Part shown: positions 1-11,004 of the stretch, one piece after another | Numbering within the stretch: the stretch's first letter is position 1 | Layout: each line of letters starts with the position of its first letter | NCBI GenBank assembly: GCA_014763545.1 | Contig: JACXVD010000011.1 | Coordinates: 1 to 51,503, forward strand | Reading direction: 5' to 3' | DNA: 51,503 nt | DNA from: Sphingomonadales bacterium | GTDB lineage: Bacteria; Pseudomonadota; Alphaproteobacteria; Sphingomonadales; Sphingomonadaceae | The notes under the pieces: model-generated | Told to the model about the DNA's origin: nothing | Databases searched by the model: none | Seen by the model: the letters and a program-made list of their open reading frames with translations, nothing else | Translations under genes and position numbers: made by a program

Positions 1-15
1 GGATCGCGTCAAGCC

Positions 16-600
16 TTAGAGCTTGCCGACGAGGTCGAGCGAAGGGGCGAGGGTTTCGTCGCCTTCTTCCCACTTGGCCGGGCAGACCTGGCCGGGGTGT
101 TCGCGAACGTACTGGGCGGCCTTGATCTTGCGGACCAGTTCCTTGGCATTGCGGCCCACGCCTTCGCAGGTGATTTCCATCACCTGGATCACGCCGTCCG
201 GATCGACGACGAAGGTCGCGCGGTCCGACAGGCCCTGGCCTTCGCGCAGCACGCCGAAATTGTTCGAGATCGTGTGGTTCTGGTCACCCAGCATCGGGAA
301 GCCGATCTTCGAGATTTTGTCCGAGCTTTCGTGCCAGGCCTTGTGGCTGAAGTGGGTGTCGGTCGAAACCGAGTACACTTCCACGCCCATGCCCTTCAGC
401 GTGTCGTACTGTTCGGCGAGGTCTTCGAGCTCGGTCGGGCAGACGAAGGTGAAGTCGGCCGGGTAGAAGAAGAACACCGCCCACTTGCCGCGCACATCGC
501 CATCGGTGACGTCGACGAATTCGCCCTGGCCCGGCGCGCCCGAAGGCTTGAACGCGGTGGCTACGAAGGGCTGGATTTCCTTACCGATCATGGTGGTCAT
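16..600 (-). CDS. ahpC: AhpC-type 2-Cys peroxiredoxin
   Basis: Cytosolic thiol peroxidase that reduces H2O2, organic peroxides and peroxynitrite. The product is 194 aa with a thioredoxin fold. The peroxidatic cysteine is C54 in the context [11 protein letters not shown], and the resolving cysteine is C173 in [10 protein letters not shown], the layout of typical 2-Cys AhpC/Prx1 enzymes. The start at 600 is chosen because AGGAG lies 6-10 bases upstream on the minus strand; an in-frame ATG at 624 would fall inside a palindromic repeat that looks regulatory. No ahpF reductase lies beside it in this window, so the electron donor is unknown. The upstream region to aroC holds three related palindromes and an OxyR-like site. 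Confidence 0.95.
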   Translation of the reverse strand: MTTMIGKEIQPFVATAFKPSGAPGQGEFVDVTDGDVRGKWAVFFFYPADFTFVCPTELEDLAEQYDTLKGMGVEVYSVSTDTHFSHKAWHESSDKISKIGFPMLGDQNHTISNNFGVLREGQGLSDRATFVVDPDGVIQVMEITCEGVGRNAKELVRKIKAAQYVREHPGQVCPAKWEEGDETLAPSLDLVGKL

Positions 601-613
601 GCTTTGCTCCTGT

Positions 614-649
614 GAATTTCGCACGTGCGAATGAATCTCGCAGGTGCGA
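614..649. promoter_or_regulatory. Tandem 17-bp palindromic repeats upstream of ahpC
   Basis: Two direct copies, GAATTTCGCACGTGCGA (614-630) and GAATCTCGCAGGTGCGA (633-649), match at 15 of 17 bases with a 19-bp period. Each contains a TCGCA-N2-TGCGA dyad; the first extends to the perfect 14-bp palindrome TTCGCACGTGCGAA (618-631). They sit 14-49 bases upstream of the ahpC start, where a dimeric repressor would block transcription. The binding protein is not known to me. Confidence 0.55.
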
Positions 650-697
650 TATAGGCAGGGCGCTTGATCGATTGAAGCGGTTATTATCGATCGGCTT

Positions 698-714
698 GAT
701 TGAAATTATCTATC
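698..714. promoter_or_regulatory. Possible OxyR-type site
   Basis: GATTGAAATTATCTATC approximates the OxyR core ATAG-N7-CTAT (here ATTG-N7-CTAT). It lies about 100 bases upstream of ahpC, a classical OxyR target. The match is short and AT-rich, so it could be chance. Confidence 0.3.
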
Positions 715-724
715 AGTCGTTCGT

Positions 725-740
725 TTGCGAAATTTCGCAA
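725..740. promoter_or_regulatory. Perfect 16-bp palindrome TTGCGAAATTTCGCAA
   Basis: This perfect dyad lies in the gap between ahpC and the 3' end of aroC. Its right half reads AATTTCGCA, also found in the first repeat nearer ahpC (615-623), so it may be a distal operator of the same system. Confidence 0.5.
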
Positions 741-786
741 TCGAGACTGATTTGCATTTTCATGCTGCGGTGCAAAACGCCCGGCT

Positions 787-1869
787 TCAGCCGCACTGGG
801 CGCGGTGCAGCAGCTTGTGATCGGCCAGCACCAGCGCCATCATCGCCTCGACCACCGGCGCACCGCGAATGCCGACGCAGGGATCGTGCCGACCCTTGGT
901 GACGATTTCCGCCGCGTTGCCCGCGCGGTCGATCGTCGGCACCGGGGTGAGGATCGAGCTGGTCGGCTTGAAGGCAACGCGCACCACCACCGGTTGTCCG
1001 GTCGAAATCCCCCCGGCGATGCCACCCGCATGATTGGCCTCGAACGCCGGACCATCCGTGCCGGGCCGCATCGGGTCGGCATTCTGTTCGCCGGTCAGCC
1101 GCGCCGCGCCGAACCCGTCGCCGATTTCCACGCCCTTGACCGCATTGATCCCCATCATCGCGGCAGCAAGATCGGAATCGAGCTTGCCATAGACCGGTGC
1201 GCCCCAGCCGGCGGGCACGCCGCTGGCAACGCATTCGACCACCGCGCCGAGCGAGGAGCCGGCCAGCCGTGCATCGTCGACCAGCTTTTCCCAGCGCTGC
1301 GCCGCTGCCGCATCGGGGCAGAAGAAGGGGTTATTGCCGATTTCGGCGAAATCCATCGCCGCGCGGTCGATCGCATCGCCGCCGATTTCGCTGACATAGG
1401 CGGTGATCGACACTTCCGGGATCACCAGCCGCGCCACCCCGCCTGCCGCCACCCGCGCGGCGGTTTCGCGCGCGCTGCTGCGCCCGCCGCCGCGATAGTC
1501 GCGAAAGCCGTATTTCGCGTCATAGGCATAGTCGGCATGGCCGGGGCGATAGGCCTTGGCGACTTCGGAATAATCCTTCGATCGCTGGTCGGTATTCTCG
1601 ATCATCAGGCTGATCGGCGTGCCGGTGGTGCGCTGGATGCCGTCCTGGCCCTCGAACACGCCCGACAGGATCCGCACTTCATCGGGCTCGCGCCGCTGGG
1701 TGGTGAATTTGCTCTGCCCCGGCTTGCGCGCGTCGAGAAACGGCTGGATTGCGGCTTCGCTGATCGCCAGCCCCGGTGGGCACCCGTCGACCACCGCGCC
1801 CAGGGCAGGGCCGTGGCTCTCCCCCCAGGTGGTGAAGCGAAAGACGCGGCCGAATGTGTTGACGCTCAT
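787..1869 (-). CDS. aroC: Chorismate synthase
   Basis: Catalyses the last step of the shikimate pathway, 5-enolpyruvylshikimate-3-phosphate to chorismate, using reduced FMN. The 360-aa product begins [20 protein letters not shown], the N-terminal signature of the family, and later shows [17 protein letters not shown], the conserved FMN/substrate-binding segment. Length is normal. The start at 1869 is set by this family N-terminus and a G-rich Shine-Dalgarno just upstream; the reading frame stays open further upstream to 2058, but that extension is not family-like. It diverges from ruvA across 77 bases. Confidence 0.97.
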   Translation of the reverse strand: MSVNTFGRVFRFTTWGESHGPALGAVVDGCPPGLAISEAAIQPFLDARKPGQSKFTTQRREPDEVRILSGVFEGQDGIQRTTGTPISLMIENTDQRSKDYSEVAKAYRPGHADYAYDAKYGFRDYRGGGRSSARETAARVAAGGVARLVIPEVSITAYVSEIGGDAIDRAAMDFAEIGNNPFFCPDAAAAQRWEKLVDDARLAGSSLGAVVECVASGVPAGWGAPVYGKLDSDLAAAMMGINAVKGVEIGDGFGAARLTGEQNADPMRPGTDGPAFEANHAGGIAGGISTGQPVVVRVAFKPTSSILTPVPTIDRAGNAAEIVTKGRHDPCVGIRGAPVVEAMMALVLADHKLLHRAQCG

Positions 1870-1946
1870 GCTGCCCCCATGTCGCAAGTGTGGGCTTGTG
1901 TCCATAATCACTGGACCGCAGCCTGCGTGCTCGATAGGAACAAACC

Positions 1947-2552
1947 ATGATCGCAAAGCTGAAGGGCCTGCTCGACGAAACCGGCGCGGACTGGGCGGTG
2001 ATCGACGTTTCCGGCGTCGGCTACCTCGTCCATTGTTCCAGTCGCACCATTGCTGCACTGGGCGAGGTGGGCGAGGGCTGCATCCTCTACACCGATCTGC
2101 AGGTGAGCGAGAACGACATGCGCCTGCTCGGCTTCGTCACCAGCGCCGAACGCGACTGGTTCCGCCTGCTCACCCAGGTCCAGGGCGTGGGCAGCAAGGT
2201 CGCGCTGGCCATCCTCTCCGCCCTCTCGACGCAGGACTTGCAAACCGCCTGCGCGGGCGGCGACGCGGCGATGGTGGCGCGCGCCAATGGCGTCGGGCCG
2301 AAGCTCGCCGGGCGGATCGTCAACGAATTGAAGGACAAGGCGGGCGCGCTTCCCGCTACGGCAGGCGGGGTGCCGCTGGCCGCAATCTCGCAGGCCGGCG
2401 GATCGAGCGCGGATGCGGTCAGCGCGCTGGAAAATCTGGGCTTCAAACCCGCCGTCGCCGCGCGCGCGGTTGCGCTCGCACAAGGCGAATTGGGCGAAGA
2501 CGCCAGCGAGGGTGACCTGATCCGCGTGGCGCTGAAACGGGCGGCGGGTTAG
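1947..2552 (+). CDS. ruvA: Holliday junction DNA helicase subunit RuvA
   Basis: Binds four-way junctions as a tetramer and loads the RuvB motor for branch migration in recombinational repair. The 201-aa product begins [13 protein letters not shown] and keeps the family order: an N-terminal OB fold, a helix-hairpin-helix core ([14 protein letters not shown] and [17 protein letters not shown]), and a C-terminal RuvB-binding three-helix domain after an Ala/Gly linker near residue 140. In many relatives ruvA is directly followed by ruvB; here about 1.55 kb with three unrelated genes intervenes, all on the same strand. Confidence 0.96.
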   Translation: MIAKLKGLLDETGADWAVIDVSGVGYLVHCSSRTIAALGEVGEGCILYTDLQVSENDMRLLGFVTSAERDWFRLLTQVQGVGSKVALAILSALSTQDLQTACAGGDAAMVARANGVGPKLAGRIVNELKDKAGALPATAGGVPLAAISQAGGSSADAVSALENLGFKPAVAARAVALAQGELGEDASEGDLIRVALKRAAG

Positions 2553-2581
2553 GTTCATCGGGATCGAAGAGGAGGATTTCC

Positions 2582-3115
2582 ATGCGTAGATTGATTGTGG
2601 CGGCGCTGGCCGTGCTGGCCCTGCCGATGGCCGCACTGGCGCAGGAGCGGATGACCGGGCCGGTCTTTAACGGTTTCGGCAGCTGGACGCCGATCGAGAG
2701 CACCCAGGAGGTGCCGAAGGACCAGCATTACCGCGCGATTTTCGATTCCAGCAAAGGGGCGACGCCGGGTGAACTGAACGGGCGGATCGACAGCGCGGCG
2801 CGCTACATCAACTTGCTGGTTGCCGCCGGGGTGCCGCGCGAAAATATCGAGGTCGCCATCGTCGTCCATGGTTCGGCCAGCTGGGATGTGGTGACCGATG
2901 CGGCCTATGCGCGCAAATATCCCGGGCAGGCGAACGGCAGCGCCAAGGCGATTGCCGAGATGGTAGCCAGCGGGGTGGAATTCTACATCTGCGGCCAGGC
3001 AGCGGCGCATCACGGCATCGCCAATGCCGATTTGCTGCCCGGCGTGACGATGAGCCTGTCGCAGACGGTCGCCACCTCGATCCTCCACAACCGCGGTTTC
3101 CAGGAAATCCCCTAA
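2582..3115 (+). CDS. Exported DsrE/DsrF-like protein (first paralogue)
   Basis: A 177-aa protein with a clear signal peptide (RR, hydrophobic core, cleavage near ALA-QE at residues 20-22) and a DsrE/DsrF/YchN-like domain. Family members are small alpha/beta proteins, some of which handle sulfur. The one cysteine in the mature part lies in FYICGQAAAHHG, the spot where DsrE-type proteins carry a conserved Cys; this would fit a periplasmic thiol, but no substrate can be named. The next gene encodes a paralogue with the same layout (IVVHGSASWDVVTDAA versus IVVRGPASNDLLTDAA). It starts 29 bases after ruvA with a GAGGA ribosome site. Confidence 0.8.
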   Translation: MRRLIVAALAVLALPMAALAQERMTGPVFNGFGSWTPIESTQEVPKDQHYRAIFDSSKGATPGELNGRIDSAARYINLLVAAGVPRENIEVAIVVHGSASWDVVTDAAYARKYPGQANGSAKAIAEMVASGVEFYICGQAAAHHGIANADLLPGVTMSLSQTVATSILHNRGFQEIP

Positions 3116-3145
3116 CCGGCCCCGCAATCCAGGAGTGTGCTGCCG

Positions 3146-3703
3146 ATGCTGAAGAAATCTGTCCTCGTCCCCCTGCTCGCATTGGCTTGCGCGGCGCTGG
3201 CCGCCGCGCCCGCCAGCGCCCAGGGTGACGCGTCCCCGTTCCGCGCCGGGCCGGTGTTCGAGGAGTTCGGCCTGCATGCGCCGGTCGATGCCGACATGGC
3301 CATTCCCGAAGGAACGATCTTCAAGGTCATGTTCGAGGCGGTGCGGCAGGACACCGAGGGCAGGCGTAATGGCGAGATCGAAATCGCAGCGCGTTTCATC
3401 AATATGAGCGTGGCGGCCGGTGTTCCGCTGGAGAAGGTCCATGTCGCCATCGTCGTGCGCGGCCCGGCCAGCAACGATCTGCTGACCGACGCGGCATGGG
3501 GCAAAACGCACGATGGCCAGGCGAACCCGAACGCCGGGCTGGTTCGTGCGCTGCTCGATCATGGCGTGCGGATCATCCTGTGCGGGCAGAGTGCGGCGGG
3601 GCTGGGGATCACCAAGGATCAGCTGCAGCCCGGGGTGGAGATCGCGCAATCTGCGATCACCGCGCGGGCGCTGCTGCAGATGCAGGGATATACGAAGAAT
3701 TGA
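3146..3703 (+). CDS. Exported DsrE/DsrF-like protein (second paralogue)
   Basis: A 185-aa protein with signal peptide (cleavage near ASA-QG, about residue 24) and a DsrE-like domain, plainly a tandem duplicate of the preceding gene. The conserved cysteine is in IILCGQSAAGLG. ATG at 3146 is chosen because AGGAG at 3131-3135 is ten bases upstream; a GTG at 3137 is too close to it. The stop overlaps the proposed TTG start of the next gene (TTGA), suggesting translational coupling. Function unknown; a two-subunit periplasmic complex of the paralogues is possible by analogy with DsrEFH, but that is inference. Confidence 0.78.
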   Translation: MLKKSVLVPLLALACAALAAAPASAQGDASPFRAGPVFEEFGLHAPVDADMAIPEGTIFKVMFEAVRQDTEGRRNGEIEIAARFINMSVAAGVPLEKVHVAIVVRGPASNDLLTDAAWGKTHDGQANPNAGLVRALLDHGVRIILCGQSAAGLGITKDQLQPGVEIAQSAITARALLQMQGYTKN

Positions 3704-4116
3704 CCGGCGATCCTGCCTCGACCAACCGCACCGCTTCCTGCCAATGCGGGCGGCTCACCGCGACCTGCACGGGCGATCCGGTGCGCGTCTCGGTGTGCCA
3801 TTGCCTCGACTGCCAGAAGCGCAGCGGCAGCGCCTTCGCCGCGCAGGCGCGCTGGCCGGTGGAGCGTGTGGTGATGGCAGGTGAAACCCGCACCTGGAGC
3901 CGCACCGGCGACGATGGCGGGACGGCCACCTTCCATTTCTGCCCCACTTGCGGATCGGGCGTGTACTACACCACCGACGGCCAGCCCGAGCTGGTGGCAG
4001 TGGCCGTGGGCGCCTTCGCCGACCCGTCGTTCCGGCGGCCGGATTACTCGGTCTACGAAGAGCGCCAGCTTGGTTGGGTCGCGATCGTGGGCGAGGGGAT
4101 CGATCATCATGACTGA
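3700..4116 (+). CDS. GFA family (glutathione-dependent formaldehyde-activating-like) zinc protein
   Basis: A 138-aa protein with the cysteine pattern of the GFA/Mss4-like fold: CQCG near the N-terminus, [12 protein letters not shown], then [11 protein letters not shown]. These residues bind zinc in family members such as Gfa and centromere-associated homologues; actual substrates of most members are unknown. No in-frame ATG precedes the CQCG motif sensibly; TTG at 3700, overlapping the upstream stop as TTGA, gives the expected N-terminus. The 3' end overlaps ruvB by eight bases, so the gene is embedded in the ruvA-ruvB transcription unit. Confidence 0.82.
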   Translation: MTGDPASTNRTASCQCGRLTATCTGDPVRVSVCHCLDCQKRSGSAFAAQARWPVERVVMAGETRTWSRTGDDGGTATFHFCPTCGSGVYYTTDGQPELVAVAVGAFADPSFRRPDYSVYEERQLGWVAIVGEGIDHHD

Positions 4117-5140
4117 CCCCGTTCCCCTCCATTCGCCCGAGCGGCAGCCGGAAGATCCGGACGCGGCGCTGCGGCCCAAGTCGCTCGCCGAATTCATCGG
4201 GCAAGAGGCGGCGCGGGAAAATTTGCGCGTGTTCATCCAGAGCGCGAAATCGCGCGGCGAGGCGATGGATCATGTGCTGTTCTTCGGCCCGCCGGGGCTG
4301 GGCAAGACCACGCTGGCGCAGATCGTGGCGAAGGAACTGGGCGTCGGCTTTCGCGCCACCAGCGGGCCGGTGATCGCCAAGGCGGGCGATCTGGCCGCGC
4401 TGCTGACCAATCTCGAACCGGGCGACGTGCTGTTCATCGACGAGATCCACCGGCTCAATCCGGTGGTCGAAGAAGTGCTCTATCCGGCGATGGAAGATCG
4501 CGCGCTCGACCTGATCATCGGCGAAGGGCCGTCGGCGCGCAGCGTGCGGATCGACCTGCCGCCCTTTACCCTGGTCGGCGCGACCACGCGGCAGGGGCTG
4601 CTGACCACCCCGCTGCGCGACCGGTTCGGCATTCCGGTGCGGCTGAATTTCTACACCGAGGCCGAGCTGGAACTGGTGGTGACCCGCGGCGCGCGGTTGC
4701 TGGGGATGGAGATCGACCGCGCGGGCGCGCGCGAAATCGCCCGCCGCTCGCGCGGCACGCCGCGGGTTGCCGGGCGGCTGCTGCGCCGCGTGCGCGATTT
4801 CGCCCATGTGGCCGGATCGCCGGTGGTGACCGCCCATGGCGCGGACGAGGCGCTGACCCGGCTGGAGGTCGACCGGCTGGGCCTCGATGCGATGGATCGG
4901 CGCTACCTGCGGATGATCGCGACGACATACCGGGGCGGCCCGGTGGGGGTGGAAACGCTCGCCGCAGGTCTCGCCGAACCGCGCGACACGGTGGAGGAAG
5001 TGGTCGAACCCTACCTCATCCAGCTGGGCCTGATCGCCCGCACCGCGCGCGGGCGCTGCCTTAACGAATCCGGGTGGAATCACCTCGAAATGACCCCACC
5101 CGAAGGCACGCAGGGCGGTTTGTTCGGCGAAAATCCTTAA
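4109..5140 (+). CDS. ruvB: Holliday junction branch migration ATPase RuvB
   Basis: AAA+ hexameric motor that pulls DNA through RuvA-bound junctions. The 343-aa product has Walker A GPPGLGKT at residues 60-67, Walker [10 protein letters not shown] near 110, sensor GATTR near 158 and a C-terminal winged helix, all at the usual spacing. The start at 4109 lies inside the 3' end of the GFA gene (eight-base overlap). A longer in-frame reading from 3881 exists but is only the shadow of that gene. Confidence 0.97.
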   Translation: MTDPVPLHSPERQPEDPDAALRPKSLAEFIGQEAARENLRVFIQSAKSRGEAMDHVLFFGPPGLGKTTLAQIVAKELGVGFRATSGPVIAKAGDLAALLTNLEPGDVLFIDEIHRLNPVVEEVLYPAMEDRALDLIIGEGPSARSVRIDLPPFTLVGATTRQGLLTTPLRDRFGIPVRLNFYTEAELELVVTRGARLLGMEIDRAGAREIARRSRGTPRVAGRLLRRVRDFAHVAGSPVVTAHGADEALTRLEVDRLGLDAMDRRYLRMIATTYRGGPVGVETLAAGLAEPRDTVEEVVEPYLIQLGLIARTARGRCLNESGWNHLEMTPPEGTQGGLFGENP

Positions 5141-5356
5141 TGCTCTCGAAGGATTTACGCGCGTTTCGGTTCCAATGTGGGACAGGTCGGCAGGCGCGGC
5201 AGCTAACCGGGCTTATTTTTCGCTCTGGCGCGCAAAAATGATGGTTAACGTGATTGTCGGTTAAGGGGTGCTGGCCTTTCTAAGCAGGACAGGGGAGTGC
5301 CAAGGCCCGGATTCGCCGGGGATGGGCAGCCCGCTTGCAAAGAAGAGAGCTTGCCC

Positions 5357-6601
5357 ATGTCGGTTAAAATGGCCCTTGCGAAATTGTCCGCCACTGCGGC
5401 GGGCGGCGCGCTGCTCGCTGGCGGTGCGGTGCATGTCGCCGAAAAGCCGGTGACCGATGCACCGTCGTACAAGGCGACGAAATCGGTGAAGACCGCCCCG
5501 CGCTATACCAAGGTGCGCAAGGTCGTGGCCGAACGGACCATTCCCAAGAAGGTCGTGCGCAAGCGGACGGTCGTGAAGCGCGTCGTCACCTGCGAACCCA
5601 TGGACGGGTATGCGGCGGGCGGCGCCTACGCGGCTGGCGGGGCCTATCATCCCGAAGCGGGCGTCGATTGCGCGCCGGCCTATCGCATGGTGATGGCCGC
5701 GGTTCCGGCTCCGCTTCCGCCTGCCCCGCCGATGTCGGGCAGCAGCGGCGGCGGCGTGACCGTGATCGGCGGCAGCGGCGGCTTTGGCGGTGGCTTCGGC
5801 GGCGGCTTCTTTGGCGGTTTCTTCGGTGGCGGCAGCTCGGGCGGCGGTTCGGTGGCGATCACTTCGACCACCACCACTTCGGGCGGTTCGACCAGCACGG
5901 GCGGCAGCTCGACCTCGACCAGTTCGGGCAGCACCGGTTCGACCGGCGGCATCAGCATCATCATCGACAACAGCAACAACAACAGCAACACCAGCGGCGG
6001 CAGCACCACCTCCACCGGTGGCGTGTCGACCTCGACCGGCAGCGTCTCGACCTCGAGCACGACCGGCGCGATTTCCAGCACCACCGGCGCGGTGTCGAGT
6101 TCGACCGGGCAGGTATCGACCAGCACCGGCAGCGTCAGCTCGTCGTCGGGGAATGTTTCCAGCTCCACCGGCCAGGTTTCGAGCAGCTCGGGCAATGTTT
6201 CGAGCTCGTCCGGCAACGTCTCGAGCTCGTCGGGTAACGTCTCCAGCTCGTCGGGCAATGTGACGAGTTCCTCGTCGAGCAGCAGCTCGTCCTCGTCTTC
6301 TTCCTCGTCGTCCTCTTCCTCGTCGAGCAGTTCGTCGAGCGGCAGCAGCGGCGTTTCGACCAGCACCGGCAGCTCGGGCAACATGACCAGTTCGACCAGC
6401 AGCTCCAGCTCGTCGTCTTCGTCGAGCAGCAGCAGTTCGAGCAGCTCCTCGTCGTCCTCGTCCTCGAGCGGCAGCAGCAGCGGCTCGTCGAGCGGCACCA
6501 GCAGCGGCACCCAGGTCCCGGCCCCGCCGATGACCATCCTGTTCGGTGCGGCCGCCGCCGCCGTGCTCAGCCGCCGCAAGAAGATCAAGAAGGCTGCCTA
6601 A
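5357..6601 (+). CDS. Ser-rich heptad-repeat surface protein with PEP-CTERM-like tail
   Basis: A 414-aa protein of unusual composition. An alanine-rich hydrophobic N-terminus (residues 5-27) may be a signal sequence. A strongly basic stretch follows (about 45-80, with KKVVRKRTVVKRVV), then a Gly-rich block (about 130-165), Ser/Thr tracts, eleven units of the form V-S-S-S-T-G-x (about 223-301), and long serine runs. The C-terminus reads VPAPPMTILFGAAAAAVLSRRKK: a V-P-x-P motif, a hydrophobic segment and a basic tail, the layout of PEP-CTERM signals processed by exosortase. Function unknown; an anchored, possibly glycosylated stalk or biofilm protein is the best guess. The start at 5357 has an AGAGAG site upstream; an upstream in-frame start at 5297 is less convincing. 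Confidence 0.75.
   Translation: MSVKMALAKLSATAAGGALLAGGAVHVAEKPVTDAPSYKATKSVKTAPRYTKVRKVVAERTIPKKVVRKRTVVKRVVTCEPMDGYAAGGAYAAGGAYHPEAGVDCAPAYRMVMAAVPAPLPPAPPMSGSSGGGVTVIGGSGGFGGGFGGGFFGGFFGGGSSGGGSVAITSTTTTSGGSTSTGGSSTSTSSGSTGSTGGISIIIDNSNNNSNTSGGSTTSTGGVSTSTGSVSTSSTTGAISSTTGAVSSSTGQVSTSTGSVSSSSGNVSSSTGQVSSSSGNVSSSSGNVSSSSGNVSSSSGNVTSSSSSSSSSSSSSSSSSSSSSSSSSGSSGVSTSTGSSGNMTSSTSSSSSSSSSSSSSSSSSSSSSSSSGSSSGSSSGTSSGTQVPAPPMTILFGAAAAAVLSRRKKIKKAA
6023..6259 (+). repeat. Eleven tandem heptad codon repeats (21 bp each)
   Basis: Within the Ser-rich gene, consecutive 21-bp units encode V/I-S-x-x-x-G-x. Units start at 6023, 6044 (27 bp), 6071, 6092, 6113, 6134, 6155, 6176, 6197, 6218 and 6239. The last four are almost the same peptide, VSSSSGN, but use mixed TCG, TCC and AGC serine codons, so DNA identity is lower than protein identity. 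Confidence 0.85.
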
Positions 6602-6626
6602 GCGCTACGGGCAGGCTTCCAACAGG

Positions 6627-6662
6627 AAAGGGCGACTCCGCGAGGAGCCGCCCTTTTCTTTT
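6627..6662 (+). terminator. Rho-independent terminator
   Basis: GGGCGACTCC (6630-6639) pairs with GGAGCCGCCC (6644-6653) with one mismatch around a GCGA tetraloop, followed by TTTTCTTTT. It lies between the convergent Ser-rich gene and the rhodanese gene and may act in both directions. Confidence 0.85.
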
Positions 6663-6694
6663 GCCTGCAACCATTTCGCCGGTGTGTGCTGCGC

Positions 6695-7126
6695 CTATTT
6701 GGCGACCGGCTCACCCGCGCTTTCCCAGGCGGAGATGCCGCCTTGCAAATGGACCGCATCGGCCCCGGTGGCGGCGACGGCTTCGGCAGCCAGCCCGCTG
6801 CGGCGGCCGGAATGGCAGTAAAGCACCGTCTGCTTGCCTTCGACATGCGGCAGCGCCGCAGGATCGAAGCTTTCGAGCGGCATGTTCACCGCGCCCGGAA
6901 TGTGCCCTGCGGCAAATTCCTCTGGCGTGCGGACATCGACCAGTTCGACCTCGCCCGCCTTGAGCTTTCCCGCCAGCGTGGCGGCATCGAGCGTCGAGAT
7001 CCGGCCCTGCGCAGCGGACGCAGCGGCAGTGCCGCTGTCGCCGGCAGGCTGTTCGCCGCCCTTGCAGCCTGCGAGCAGGAACAAGGGCAGCGCGACCGCC
7101 GCGATCAGGGCAGGGCGCGCCGCCAT
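6695..7126 (-). CDS. Rhodanese-domain lipoprotein
   Basis: A 143-aa single-domain rhodanese-like protein with a lipoprotein signal (lipobox LLAGC near residue 20), so it should be anchored on the periplasmic side. The active-site loop is CHSGRRS in VLYCHSGRRSG, with the cysteine that carries persulfide in sulfurtransferases. The sequence DVRTPEEFAAGHIPGAVNMP is the family signature. It starts six bases after the acnA stop on the same strand, so it is very probably co-transcribed with aconitase. Substrate unknown. Confidence 0.9.
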   Translation of the reverse strand: MAARPALIAAVALPLFLLAGCKGGEQPAGDSGTAAASAAQGRISTLDAATLAGKLKAGEVELVDVRTPEEFAAGHIPGAVNMPLESFDPAALPHVEGKQTVLYCHSGRRSGLAAEAVAATGADAVHLQGGISAWESAGEPVAK

Positions 7127-7131
7127 CGCGG

Positions 7132-9804
<2,673 letters not shown>

Positions 9805-9952
9805 ATGCGCGTGATCCTTTCGTGGATGGGTGCCCCTTCGCTTGCGAGCCGGGCACGAAGGAGTCGGGAATTTGCCGCGCACCTGCGCGTTTGCGCTCGT
9901 TTGGTCAAGGGGCGGGAGGGGCCAGCGGCACCCTACTTTTTGTTTAGACGGG

Positions 9953-10870
9953 CTAGATTGCGCTTTGTTCGGTGGGCTTGCGGCTGGCGATCCAGCAGCC
10001 GATCACGATCAGTGCCGTGCCGGCCAGCGTGGGCAAGCGGATTTCCTCGGCGAAAAACAGCCAGCCGAACAGCGTGGCCCACAGGAATGCGCTGTATTCG
10101 AACGGGACCAGCAGTTGCGCTTCGGCCCGTGCATAGGCCCAGCTCATCACCATCGCCCCGCCGACCGTCAGCAGGGCGGCGATGCCGAGATGGCCCAGCG
10201 TGGGCAGGTCGGGCAGCACGAGCATGAAGGGCGCGGCGAGCCCCAGCACCAGCGTTGCCACGCCGCAATGGAACGTGGCCACTTCCGCGGGCTTGGCGAC
10301 CAGTGCCTGCTGGCGTTGCAGCACGAGGTTCCAGGCATAGAGCAGCGCCGACAACACAATCGAGCCGAGGCCGAGCAGGGCGTCGTCGTCCAGCCGCCCG
10401 CTGCCCAGCCGCCCGCCGATGATCACCAGTGTGCCCGCCAGCCCCAGCACCGAGCCGGTGATCGCCCTGCGGCGGACCTGTTCGCCCAGCAACAGCGCCG
10501 CAAGGAACAGGGAAACGATCGGCGCGACGAAGGAAATCGCGATGGTCTCGGCCAGCGGCAGCTTGGTTAGCGCAATGAAGAAGGTCAGCGCCATGAAGGT
10601 CGACACCACCCCGCGCAGCAGATGGAGCCGCAGCACCTTGCGTGTAGGCCAGCGCCCGCCTGCGACCAGCCAGGCCGGGGCGATGACCGCCAGCCCGATC
10701 GCAGCGCGCAGCCACGCCGCGCTATAGGCGCCGATGGCAAGCGAGGCGCCTTTCATGAAGGCGTCCATCAGCGACAGCATCGCAATGCCCAGCAGCGTCA
10801 CCACGATCGGCATGAAGGCGGGATGGCGCTGCATCGCCCGGTCCATAGTGTGCGCCGCCGCAGTCGTCAC
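9953..10870 (-). CDS. DMT-superfamily (EamA) transporter
   Basis: A 305-aa integral membrane protein with about ten predicted hydrophobic helices and two EamA-type repeats, as in the drug/metabolite transporter superfamily. Typical features include [11 protein letters not shown] in the first repeat and a late [25 protein letters not shown] segment that matches the end of the second EamA repeat. Substrate cannot be read from sequence. An alternative start at 10846 is possible. It diverges from the L,D-transpeptidase gene across 134 bases. Confidence 0.88.
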   Translation of the reverse strand: MTTAAAHTMDRAMQRHPAFMPIVVTLLGIAMLSLMDAFMKGASLAIGAYSAAWLRAAIGLAVIAPAWLVAGGRWPTRKVLRLHLLRGVVSTFMALTFFIALTKLPLAETIAISFVAPIVSLFLAALLLGEQVRRRAITGSVLGLAGTLVIIGGRLGSGRLDDDALLGLGSIVLSALLYAWNLVLQRQQALVAKPAEVATFHCGVATLVLGLAAPFMLVLPDLPTLGHLGIAALLTVGGAMVMSWAYARAEAQLLVPFEYSAFLWATLFGWLFFAEEIRLPTLAGTALIVIGCWIASRKPTEQSAI

Positions 10871-11004
10871 CTGTCCACGGCGATTCAGCTTGCAGACAGG
10901 CCCGATGATTGATGCGCGAGGGGCAAATCGGCTATGCAGGGCCGGATCGGTGGAGCGCGCACAGGGGCTCGCCGGGTTAATCTCGACACAGGGGTTCGAT
11001 TGAA

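Noticed and set aside
5230-5300. A sigma-54 promoter upstream of the Ser-rich gene
   Set aside because: The GG and GC elements seen near 5272 have the wrong spacing and poor flanks.
6023-6259. Regular 21-bp repeats considered as a CRISPR-like array
   Set aside because: Units are contiguous, in frame and encode a peptide heptad; there are no spacers and no cas genes.
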